A stretch of DNA of 5,471 nucleotides from Oscillospiraceae bacterium (GCA_009785875.1 WQUF01000186.1:1-5471), one strand, 5' to 3'; numbered from the stretch's first letter, positions 1-5,325 are shown. Numbers and translations are program-made. The notes: generated by a model from the letters alone, not told the origin.

Positions 1-951
1 TATTTAGATATAGAGATTTTAAATGAAGACGAAAGAGACTGGAATTATTTTGAGAGACCTAATACGCTGCAGCATCTTGATTTAATGGCATCGATTCAAA
101 ATATTGGTCTATTTACACCACTTCTAGTGAATAAACTGGACAATGGAGAATATATAGTTATTAGCGGTCTATCTAGGTTAAATGCATTGAAGGATCTCTT
201 TAAAAATACAAAAAATGTGCGATTTAAATTTGCCCCTTGCTTTGTGATTGAAGGAAAAATTGATGAATATTTCGTTCGATCCCTAATAATAGATGCTAAC
301 TTAAGCTACAGAACCATTGGGCGAGATACTTTAATGAGAGCGATATTTGAGAGAGCAGAATTATTAAAGAGGAGCAAAAAATATAAAAATGAGATCAATG
401 TAGCTCAAGCTGTTGCTGATGAGTTTGGACTTTCAAGGGCTACAATCAACAATTATTTGACATTGAAGAAGCTTTGTCCTGAAGCTATGACTTTGGTCTC
501 TAAAAAGGAATTAAACTTAAATTCAGCAAAAGAATTAGCAAAGTTTAATGGAGAAGATCAACTTTATATTCTTGAACATGCAAGCTTAGAAAATTTAAAT
601 GATGGTTTTAAAGTGAAGGTTTTAGCTAAAGATATAGATTTAACAAAGACGACTCAAAGCCAATTGGACGATAAGCTGGAAGTTATGGATAGAATAGTAC
701 CAAACATTACAACCGTTAAAGTGAAAGTTGCAAAGGATCGATTAGAAAAATTCTTGAAATTAGTGATAGGATTTAAAAAAGAGGAATTAGCTTCATTTTC
801 AAGAGTTAAGGATAGAAAGTATATTAAAAAGACCATAAATGTGACCTTAGACGATAGAGATATGAAGCACTATGTATTAAAGGGAATAATCGATGAAGCT
901 TTAGTTAAAAAGGTTGTTACAAGCGATTATATGGAAATCATTAGAGCGTGA
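1..951 (+). CDS. ParB/Spo0J-like nuclease-fold protein, 5' end outside window
   Basis: The frame is open from base 1 with no start codon before the ATG at 85. Residues before that ATG already read as ParB fold (LQHLDL just upstream of MASIQNIGLFTPLLV), so 85 is internal and the gene begins outside the window. In the visible 316 residues, a ParB N-terminal domain spans about 15-115, with the SI..IGL..PL segment near 31-43 and YIVISGLSRLNAL near 51-63. A helix-turn-helix follows near 133-158 (NVAQAVADEFGLSRATINNY), then a less recognisable C-terminal part. Family members bind DNA at parS-like sites and use CTP as a clamp switch in chromosome, plasmid or integrative-element partition. The box that is usually GERR reads GLSR here, so CTP binding may be altered. 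No ParA or parS is visible. The next gene starts 285 bases downstream, so no operon is implied. Family call is firm; the exact role is not. Confidence 0.85.
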   Translation, partial: YLDIEILNEDERDWNYFERPNTLQHLDLMASIQNIGLFTPLLVNKLDNGEYIVISGLSRLNALKDLFKNTKNVRFKFAPCFVIEGKIDEYFVRSLIIDANLSYRTIGRDTLMRAIFERAELLKRSKKYKNEINVAQAVADEFGLSRATINNYLTLKKLCPEAMTLVSKKELNLNSAKELAKFNGEDQLYILEHASLENLNDGFKVKVLAKDIDLTKTTQSQLDDKLEVMDRIVPNITTVKVKVAKDRLEKFLKLVIGFKKEELASFSRVKDRKYIKKTINVTLDDRDMKHYVLKGIIDEALVKKVVTSDYMEIIRA

Positions 952-1236
952 TCATTACAACTTAATATTAAATCTTACCCTTGTTTCGACGATATTTTTA
1001 GATAATTTTCATTGGATTTCGTTATGGAGACATGGGAGACACTTGAGATGGAATTAGTTCGGCGAAATTTAGGGTTTATTAAAAAGTACATAAAAAAATG
1101 CTAAAAATCTTTAGAAACTTTTGGTATTAAATATTTTATTTTTGGTAACAATTTTAATAGTATAGTTTTTTAAAAAAGTAAAATTTAGACTCAACTTTTT
1201 TGCCATAAAACATATAATGTATATAGGAGCAACAAT
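952..1236. other. AT-rich intergenic stretch, no gene recognised
   Basis: This gap separates the ParB-like gene from the broken nuclease gene. The parB frame continues past its stop with only one more stop (TAA at 1003) up to 1104. That stretch includes a 26-codon ORF from the ATG at 1024 (METWETLEMELVRRNLGF...), which has no good ribosome binding site and which I do not recognise; it may be decayed coding sequence. A perfect 12-bp palindrome TTTTTTAAAAAA lies at 1166-1177. A TATAAT at 1213-1218 sits too close to the next ribosome binding site to be a convincing promoter. No GC-rich terminator stem is visible. Confidence 0.4.
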
Positions 1237-1239
1237 ATG
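1225..1239 (+). promoter_or_regulatory. Ribosome binding site of the broken YhcG-like gene
   Basis: AGGAG at 1225-1229 lies 7 bases before the ATG at 1237. This is the best-formed start signal in the area. It shows that the nuclease gene originally began here and not at the downstream TTG. Confidence 0.7.
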
Positions 1240-1332
1240 AATAAAAAGAAAAAAGAGCTTGCTATTGCAAAGGCAACTCAAATTGATGAATCGCAAATTT
1301 TTGAGTACGTAGCTAATATTATTTATTATTGA
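1237..1332 (+). pseudogene. N-terminal fragment of a YhcG/DUF1016-family nuclease gene
   Basis: This is a 31-codon ORF (MNKKKKELAIAKATQIDESQ, then IFEYVANIIYY and TGA) with a good ribosome binding site. From memory of the family, ELAIAKATQIDE..IFE.V..II is the usual N-terminus of one YhcG/DUF1016 branch, where about 60 more residues come before the KYGK..NLRRMM motif. Here that motif follows immediately but in another frame, so a deletion of roughly 60 codons has joined the two parts out of frame. The stop overlaps the TTG of the second part (TTGA, 1329-1332). Short ATTATT repeats at the junction are compatible with slippage or a microhomology deletion. Translational coupling across the TTGA overlap is possible but would not restore the missing residues. 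Confidence 0.7.
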
Positions 1333-2021
1333 AATACGGTAAAACATTCGATGTTCATAATTTGCGCCGAATGATGCGCTTTGCTGAAAATTTTAACGAT
1401 TTTCAAATTGTGACGGAGCTGGCGTCAAAATTAAGTTGGTCACATTTTATTGAAATTTTACCGTTAAAATCCAATGAGGCGAGATTGTTTTATGCGAATG
1501 AATCAGCTGAACGTCGCTTTGGTACAAAAGAGTTACGCCGTCAAATATCCCGAAAAGCCTTCGAACGACGAGAAATCGCAAACACACAAGTTTCCGATGC
1601 TTCCAATGTACCTTTCAATGTTTTCAAAGATCCGTATTTGCTTGATGTGCTTGAATTGAAAGACAATTTTGCAGAAGCTGATTTGGAAAAAGCGATATTG
1701 CTTATATTGGGACAAATGCGTTTTTATTTGAAATGGCTTGATCGATATGAACGACAAGAACATGAAAATCCGCCAATTGGAATTATTCTATGTACAGCTG
1801 CGAGTCGAGAGCAGGTAGAACTTTTAGAACTTGATAAAGAAGGCATAGCAGTAGCTGAGTATTGGACATCTTTACCTCCGAAAACTGAGTTTGAGTGCAA
1901 GATAAAAGAAATTCTATCGCAGGCTAAAGAAAGATTAGCTCGCCGTAAACTCTTGGCAAGCGGTGAAGTCCTACGCAATATCGAATATTTTTATGAAACT
2001 AAAGACGATGATTATGAGTAA
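1329..2021 (+). pseudogene. YhcG/DUF1016-family PD-(D/E)XK nuclease, catalytic core deleted
   Basis: The 230-codon frame can start only at TTG 1329, which has no ribosome binding site of its own. Residues 2-75 match the end of the DUF1016 N-terminal domain: KYGKTFDVHNLRRMMRFAE, then KLSWSHFIEILPLK, ARLFYANE, and TKELRRQI. Residues from about 128 on match the end of the nuclease domain: GQMRFYLKWLDRYE, then ENPPIGIILCTAASREQVEL and GIAVAEYWTSLPPK. Between them, AILLI (coded near 1693-1706) joins straight to LGQM. In intact relatives about 45-50 residues lie here, including the DGEDFYLDLLFYHR and AIELK segments with the acidic and lysine catalytic residues. No active nuclease can be made. Family proteins occur with restriction-modification or defence loci, but no partner is visible. 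Arginine is mostly CGN here, unlike the AGA/AGG of neighbouring genes, which suggests a separate origin. It could still yield a DNA- or protein-binding remnant. Confidence 0.85.
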
Positions 2022-2025
2022 GTTT

Positions 2026-2044
2026 ATTTTTTGTTAAGTTAACA
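2026..2044 (+). repeat. Boundary motif copy 1 (T-run + GTTAA)
   Basis: ATTTTTTGTTAAGTTAACA begins five bases after the stop of the broken nuclease gene. It differs from the copy at 3234-3253 by one T and two substitutions. TGTTAA (2032-2037) and TTAACA (2039-2044) form an inverted repeat around one G. The T-run has no strong preceding stem, so it is not a clear terminator. Confidence 0.5.
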
Positions 2045-2073
2045 TTGAATTTGTTAACAATATTTAGTATGAT
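2045..2073 (+). promoter_or_regulatory. Predicted promoter with palindrome in the spacer
   Basis: TTGAAT (2045-2050) and TATGAT (2068-2073) are separated by 17 bases, the optimal spacing for the housekeeping sigma factor. The spacer contains the perfect 10-bp palindrome TTGTTAACAA (2051-2060), a plausible repressor operator. A transcript would begin near 2080, exactly where the 134-bp repeat begins, and would lead into the membrane protein and VOC genes. This stretch is missing upstream of the second repeat copy. AT-rich DNA produces such matches by chance, so this is a prediction. Confidence 0.45.
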
Positions 2074-2080
2074 TTGTATC

Positions 2081-2214
2081 AATAATTTTAAATTGTGACG
2101 GAGCTGGCGTCAAAATTAAGTTGATCTCATTTGTAAAAGTAGAAATAAGAAGCATTAATTTCATTATCAAAATTAATGAAAAAGAACTCTTTATAAAGGA
2201 GTTGATTAATCTTA
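2081..2214 (+). repeat. 134-bp structured direct repeat, copy A (leader of the membrane protein gene)
   Basis: It is identical to 3058-3191 except for two bases (2161 T/C and 2166 A/G). Its first part, 2090-2123, is identical to bases 1405-1438 of the broken YhcG-like gene, and similarity continues to about 2132. The tryptophan codon of that gene is TGA here, so the fragment does not encode the protein. The repeat holds three inverted repeats in a row: arms 2091-2100/2108-2117 (one mismatch, 7-base loop), arms 2153-2161/2170-2178 (CATTAATTT/AAATTAATG, perfect, 8-base loop), and 2185-2203 around TTTATAAA, which includes the AAAGGAG ribosome binding site. It ends at the A of the membrane gene's ATG. 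It may be a regulatory leader RNA or a small mobile or duplicated module; I do not recognise it as a known riboswitch. Confidence 0.9.
2185..2203 (+). promoter_or_regulatory. Ribosome binding site inside a near-perfect palindrome
   Basis: AACTC, TTTATAAA and GGAGTT read as a palindrome with one extra G. AAAGGAG (2195-2201) is the Shine-Dalgarno sequence for the ATG at 2214, 12 bases downstream, which is longer than usual. In RNA, CTCTTT would pair with AAAGGAG and hide it, so translation could be gated by this hairpin. The same palindrome is at 3162-3180 in copy B. Confidence 0.5.
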
Positions 2215-2534
2215 TGGAAAATAAATCTCATCCTAAAATAATCAAACATATTTGTTTAGGTTTAATACTTGGTGTTGTAGCTATTGTTTTTATGTGTTTA
2301 CTGGTAAGTCAACCCTTTGGTTTTATGCGTTTACTAGTAAGTCAACGTTTATTGGTAAGTCAATCCTTTTGGTTTTTTTTAGCTTTTTATTCGCCAATTA
2401 TAGTTATACTAATTTCTGTTTTAATGTTTTTGAAAATAATAAAAACTAAAATAAACTGGATTTCCATAATAACATTTATGATAACTTATTGTATTATATA
2501 TTTATTACTATTAAAATGGTTAAGTTCTCAATAA
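2214..2534 (+). CDS. Small hydrophobic membrane protein with LLVSQ repeats
   Basis: This is a 106-residue protein starting MENKSHPKIIKHI. The frame is open back to TTG 2121, but that part lies inside the 134-bp repeat; ATG 2214, which follows the AAAGGAG signal, is the better start. Three hydrophobic segments are likely membrane helices: residues 12-32, 52-73 and 82-101. Between the first two, LLVSQ occurs three times (29-33, 40-44, 46-50), encoded by near-identical DNA, which lengthens the loop. I do not recognise the family and infer no function beyond membrane location. It lies 53 bases upstream of the VOC gene on the same strand and probably shares a transcript with it. Between the two genes is the tail of a related membrane protein, so this gene may have arisen by duplication or have replaced an older copy. 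Confidence 0.6.
   Translation: MENKSHPKIIKHICLGLILGVVAIVFMCLLVSQPFGFMRLLVSQRLLVSQSFWFFLAFYSPIIVILISVLMFLKIIKTKINWISIITFMITYCIIYLLLLKWLSSQ
2297..2364 (+). repeat. Three in-frame 17-bp repeats encoding LLVSQ
   Basis: TTTACTGGTAAGTCAAC at 2297-2313, TTTACTAGTAAGTCAAC at 2330-2346 and TTTATTGGTAAGTCAAT at 2348-2364 differ by one to three bases. Spacings of 33 and 18 bases keep the reading frame. CCTTTGGTTTT-like sequence follows both the first and third units, so the original duplicated unit was longer than 17 bp. Confidence 0.8.
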
Positions 2535-2587
2535 TAATTTCAGTTTTGATGTTTATGAAAAAAATAAAAAAAAGGGTGATATGGTAA
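2534..2587 (+). pseudogene. C-terminal tail of a second, related membrane protein
   Basis: In a different frame from the preceding gene, this stretch reads IISVLMFMKKIKKRVIW and then TAA, directly abutting the ATG of the VOC gene. It aligns with residues 66-82 of the membrane protein just upstream (LISVLMFLKIIKTKINW). By my count the first 12 codons match at 31 of 36 bases. It has no start of its own. The likely history is that an older membrane protein gene, ending right at the VOC start codon, lost all but its tail, and that its relative now lies upstream. Confidence 0.6.
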
Positions 2588-2956
2588 ATGTACAGGTCAA
2601 TGATGCAGATTTTTGTTAAAGGGAGCGATAAGGCACTTGCTTTTTATCAAAATGCTTTTGATGCTAAAGTCGTATGTAGTTATCCTAATTTAGATGGAAC
2701 GTTGATGCACTCTGAGCTTGATGTTTATGGACAGATATTGGCAGTAAGTGAACTAACTGAAAAAACTACACTTACAGGCAATACTATGATGTTTTGCTTG
2801 CATTTTGGTGAAGGTAAGGAAACTATTGTTCAAAAAATATATGATGAACTAAAGGATGAAGCCGAAATTATTTCGCCATTAGGTCCGTGTAGTTATAGTC
2901 CACTAGAAGCGGATTTAATTGATAAATTCGGAATTAGATGGTGTGTTTTTGTGTAA
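2588..2956 (+). CDS. PhnB/YjdN-like VOC-fold (glyoxalase/bleomycin-resistance superfamily) protein
   Basis: This is a 122-residue cytoplasmic protein with the pattern of PhnB-like VOC proteins. QIFVKGSDKALAFYQNAFDA forms the first beta-alpha unit (residues 7-26). MHSEL (40-44) is the HxE strand. The protein closes with ADLIDKFGIRWCVFV. Superfamily members use paired beta-alpha-beta-beta-beta modules as metal-dependent lyases, dioxygenases or drug-binding proteins. The substrate cannot be read from sequence, and this subgroup is usually uncharacterised. The start at 2588 follows AAGGGTGAT with about nine bases of spacing; the ATG at 2581 gives only a 12-codon frame. Length and ends look complete. 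It is probably translated from the transcript of the upstream membrane protein gene. Confidence 0.85.
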   Translation: MYRSMMQIFVKGSDKALAFYQNAFDAKVVCSYPNLDGTLMHSELDVYGQILAVSELTEKTTLTGNTMMFCLHFGEGKETIVQKIYDELKDEAEIISPLGPCSYSPLEADLIDKFGIRWCVFV

Positions 2957-2991
2957 AGACAAGATCTGATACAATATTGGGAGTAAATATA

Positions 2992-3039
2992 ATGAAAATT
3001 TCCATTTACACCCGAAAATTACTAAGATTTTTTTGTTAA
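2992..3039 (+). pseudogene. 15-codon ORF with good ribosome binding site, probably a beheaded gene
   Basis: GGGAG (2979-2983) lies 8 bases before ATG 2992, which opens MKISIYTRKLLRFFC and then stops inside boundary motif 2. The start signal is convincing but the product is tiny. I infer the start of a gene whose body was removed when the repeat-containing segment arrived. A genuine 15-residue peptide is a weaker alternative. Confidence 0.3.
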
Positions 3040-3046
3040 ACTAATA
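3027..3046 (+). repeat. Boundary motif copy 2
   Basis: ATTTTTTTGTTAAACTAATA is identical to 3234-3253 at 19 of 20 bases. Weaker similarity continues for about 20 more bases (TGC, then AATT-rich sequence). It lies 11 bases before repeat copy B. Confidence 0.6.
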
Positions 3047-3057
3047 GATGCAATTTT

Positions 3058-3191
3058 AATAATTTTAAATTGTGACGGAGCTGGCGTCAAAATTAAGTTG
3101 ATCTCATTTGTAAAAGTAGAAATAAGAAGCATTAATTCCATTGTCAAAATTAATGAAAAAGAACTCTTTATAAAGGAGTTGATTAATCTTA
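3058..3191 (+). repeat. 134-bp structured direct repeat, copy B (orphan leader)
   Basis: It matches copy A at 132 of 134 bases, including all three inverted repeats (arms 3068-3077/3085-3094, 3130-3138/3147-3155, and the palindrome 3162-3180). The T-to-C change removes one pair at the loop end of the second stem; the other change is in its loop. The base after the repeat turns the ATG of copy A into ACA, and the frame ends at TGA 3227-3229. Just upstream, 3052-3072 still resembles bases 1389-1410 of the YhcG-like gene (AATTTTAA..ATTTT.AAATTG), so the gene-derived piece is slightly longer here than in copy A. The upstream promoter seen at copy A is absent. Confidence 0.9.
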
Positions 3192-3233
3192 CAGATTATA
3201 ACATTAACATAGGGGAAAAAAACTTCTGAGTTA

Positions 3234-3253
3234 ATTTTTTTGTTAAGCTAATA
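3234..3253 (+). repeat. Boundary motif copy 3
   Basis: ATTTTTTTGTTAAGCTAATA starts five bases after the TGA that closes the open frame of repeat copy B, mirroring motif 1, which starts five bases after the nuclease-gene stop. The preceding AACTTCTGAGTT is a 4-bp stem before a T-run, at best a very weak terminator. Confidence 0.6.
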
Positions 3254-3370
3254 CTTGCTAAATTAATATATCAAATTAGATTGATTATAAAGATTGATTA
3301 CAAGTTTGATACAAGAACCTCTTACAATAATGAATATAGTTTTAAGGTAGGTGTTAGGTATAAAACATAA

Positions 3371-4597
3371 ATTATAACCACATTAGGGATAGCGAATAAA
3401 CTAGAAGCAAATAAAATTGAATCGATAAGAAAAGAAGCATCGCAATATTCTCAAAAGCAGCTTGTTGATGAGGATTTTAAAGTAAACTATAAAGGTTTTA
3501 CCATTCAAAATGATACCACCTCAGAAAGCTTAATAGAAAACTTAGGATACCCTGAGAATTATAACAATAGACCTTTCTCTAATACATGTAGCAATGGATA
3601 TGAAGTCTACTCATTTACTTACCCTAGAGTGTATGATATAGAACATGGTTTAGCAATATCATTTATAAAAGACTATATGGATGTAAATGGAGACTCATAT
3701 ATTACAGGAGTAAGCTTACAAGATATAGAGACCTACAGAGGAATAAAAGTAGGGGATTCAAGAGAAAAGCTTTTTGAATTATATGGACGACCTACCACCA
3801 TTCAAAAATATCATCCTAATACATATTATGTCGAAATTATTTATTCGATGGATGACTTGAATATTTCATTTACACTCGATGAAACTGCATCATCAATAAA
3901 TTATATTTTTATCGACTATAATTCGAAGAAATCATCACAAGATCTAATTGGTGAAGGATTAAGTAAACTATATGATGATAATGGAGGTTATAAGTTTGAT
4001 ACAAAAAATCTCGAACAGGATTGCAACATTCCTTTAAACTGCCCAAAGCTTCATTACACATATACTGATGTGAGTTTTTTAGGACGCTGTATTAATTCAA
4101 AAATTGAAAGTTGTGCAACCAAACCATTTTATTATAAGATAAATGGTCACTTTGAAGTAAAAAAATCAAATATTAATGGTACTTTTGTTTACAATAGCAA
4201 GAACTTATTAAGCATCTTATTCGAAGGTTTATTGAGTGGGGAAGATGATGATACTAAAGACAATTATATACTTTACGGTGCAAATATCGATATGACTACT
4301 GGAGAAGTTATACTTGCCAGCGATTTATTCGACGAGTCTTTTAAAGAAAAGATAAATGAAAATATTTTCACTAATATAGATACAGGTGAACCTGCACCAA
4401 AAGAGCTTTATGATACATTCAGAGACAGTTTTTATGATTGTGAGTATAGCTTTTATTTTGATAAAGATAAATTTGTCATCATATTACCTGTTAATGGTCG
4501 CTATCTTTTAGGAGCAGATTACAAGGATTTAGTAGATTGCATGAAATTAGACAACCCAATTTGGGATGAATTTCTAAATAAAAAACAATTTGAGTAA
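3371..4597 (+). pseudogene. 5'-truncated extracytoplasmic protein, DUF3298/RsiV-like C-terminal part
   Basis: The frame is open from 3371 (after TAA 3368) for 408 codons, with no ATG, GTG or TTG until GTG 3629, which has no ribosome binding site. The homology-like text clearly begins earlier: IITTLGIANKLEANKIESIR at the front looks like the end of a signal peptide or membrane anchor, so the start has been lost. Two modules of the pattern G..........L...LG.P follow: one around residues 50-72 (GFTIQNDTTSESLIENLGYP) and one around 124-141 (GIKVGDSREKLFELYGRP). This resembles small extracytoplasmic sensor or BLIP/BamE-like folds. The last 170 residues (NGTFVYNSKNLLSILFEG, N.DMTTGEV.LASDLF, then a FYDCEYSFYFDKDKFVI segment) look like the DUF3298 domain of RsiV and PdaC. 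Several cysteines lie at 210-250. A GTG-started 322-residue product is possible but would lack an export signal. The gene lies 164 bases before the anti-sigma-like gene. Confidence 0.5.
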
Positions 4598-4761
4598 GCA
4601 GTATAAATATTTTGATGGAAATAATATTCTATGGATATTTTAGTTCAGGTAGATCAAGAATTCACTGATGAATGATTATCATTTATTTTCAAAGGATTCA
4701 TGATTTATGAGAAAAGTATCACAATTTTTACAAAAACTGGTTTTGGATAAGGAGTATGGAT
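4598..4761 (+). other. Spacer with possible sigma-factor gene remnants
   Basis: Two short ORFs lie here in one frame: MDILVQVDQEFTDE (4631-4675) and MIYEKSITIFTKTGFG (4700-4750). The second ends with its TAA inside the ribosome binding site of the next gene, the usual layout for a coupled upstream gene. Another frame gives MRKVSQFLQK from 4707. Adding one A to the A-run at 4732-4736 would join this to TGFG and stop, an ending that could suit an ECF sigma factor. This is suggestive only; no sigma domain is present. Confidence 0.25.
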
Positions 4762-4764
4762 ATG
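4749..4764 (+). promoter_or_regulatory. Ribosome binding site that decides the anti-sigma start
   Basis: AAGGAG (4749-4754) lies one base before ATG 4756 but seven bases before ATG 4762. The second ATG is therefore the likely start, which shortens the protein by two residues. Confidence 0.75.
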
Positions 4765-5325
4765 GAATACGATTGCGAATCGGTTCAGAATTTGATTCCT
4801 CTTGTTAAAAAAGGAATTGCTAGCGAAGCAGACAGAACCATAGTTATAAAGCACATAAAAGAATGTTCAGTATGCAGAGAAAAATACGAAATAGACGCAC
4901 AAAGTATATTCGTAGAGATTTCCAAGGCAACACAATATAAAATCAATACTAAAAAGCACCGAATACTTATTAATTCATCGATTGCTTTGCTTTTTATCAT
5001 CTTTGTAGCTGGAATCGGTCTGTCACTAGCATCTATGATAAGAGGCTTTATTGGAGAGTCATATTCCACGCGAAACATTGCTGAATATGGGAACTACTCT
5101 GGACATATTAAAGGCGAAGAAAACGGTTTTTTTACCTCGCTTAAAATTTTTCCAAAAGAATTGTTACCATCTGCAACAGTTGAAGATTACTATTATTTTT
5201 GCAACAACGGAGCACTGGATAATTCATATCAAATTTATTATGGTCAAATAATTGGTATAGATGAATCTATTATTCCACCGAAATATCGTCTTCCGGGATT
5301 TCAATGGCTGCAGGATGTTCAATAA
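4762..5325 (+). CDS. zf-HC2 anti-sigma-factor-like membrane protein
   Basis: This is a 187-residue, single-pass membrane protein. The cytoplasmic N-terminus carries the zinc-binding anti-sigma signature HxxxCxxC (H31, C35, C38 in HIKECSVC), with C5 a likely fourth ligand. A membrane helix follows at about 68-90 (ILINSSIALLFIIFVAGIGL). The remaining 95 residues would be outside the cell and include SLKIFPKELLPSATVEDYYY, then QIYYGQI, and end PGFQWLQDVQ. In this family the N-terminal zinc domain holds an ECF sigma factor inactive until an envelope signal releases it. The sigma gene normally lies immediately upstream, but only short ORFs are found there, so this is an orphan in this window. The neighbour upstream has a DUF3298-like domain, which fits an envelope-sensing locus. 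The ending differs from what I recall of related proteins and may be shortened. Confidence 0.75.
   Translation: MEYDCESVQNLIPLVKKGIASEADRTIVIKHIKECSVCREKYEIDAQSIFVEISKATQYKINTKKHRILINSSIALLFIIFVAGIGLSLASMIRGFIGESYSTRNIAEYGNYSGHIKGEENGFFTSLKIFPKELLPSATVEDYYYFCNNGALDNSYQIYYGQIIGIDESIIPPKYRLPGFQWLQDVQ

Larger units (their letters stand above)
2957..3370. other. Gene-poor mosaic: mini-ORF, boundary motifs, repeat copy B, fragments
   Basis: No intact gene is visible in these 414 bases. They hold a 15-codon ORF (2992-3039), two boundary motifs (3027-3046 and 3234-3253) and repeat copy B (3058-3191). They also contain an open stretch at 3230-3367 in the same frame as the following broken gene, closed by TAA at 3368. 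That open stretch reads ...IIKIDYKFDTRTSYNNEYSF... and is not recognised. Confidence 0.6.

Noticed and set aside
654..836. 60-codon ORF on the minus strand inside the ParB-like gene
   Set aside because: It lies antisense within a well-supported coding region, with no ribosome binding site or recognisable motif.
1213..1218. TATAAT as a -10 box for the nuclease gene
   Set aside because: Transcription would start on the ribosome binding site itself, and no -35 box lies at a proper distance.
1111..1347. 78-codon minus-strand ORF upstream of the nuclease gene
   Set aside because: It reads as low-complexity Ile/Phe/Lys from AT-rich DNA and overlaps the better-supported start at 1237.
2121..2213. 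N-terminal extension of the membrane protein from TTG 2121
   Set aside because: The stretch is part of the duplicated leader with its inverted repeats, the TTG lacks a ribosome binding site, and AAAGGAG points to ATG 2214.
2026..3253. Integron cassette array: GTTAAGT, GTTAAAC and GTTAAGC fit the GTTRRRY core-site pattern
   Set aside because: No RYYYAAC partner or attC-like stem lies 50-130 bases upstream of any of the three, and no integrase is visible. T-rich AT-rich DNA makes GTTAA common.
4785..5078. 97-codon minus-strand ORF opposite the anti-sigma-like gene
   Set aside because: It is an antisense shadow of a gene with a clear zinc motif and membrane helix.
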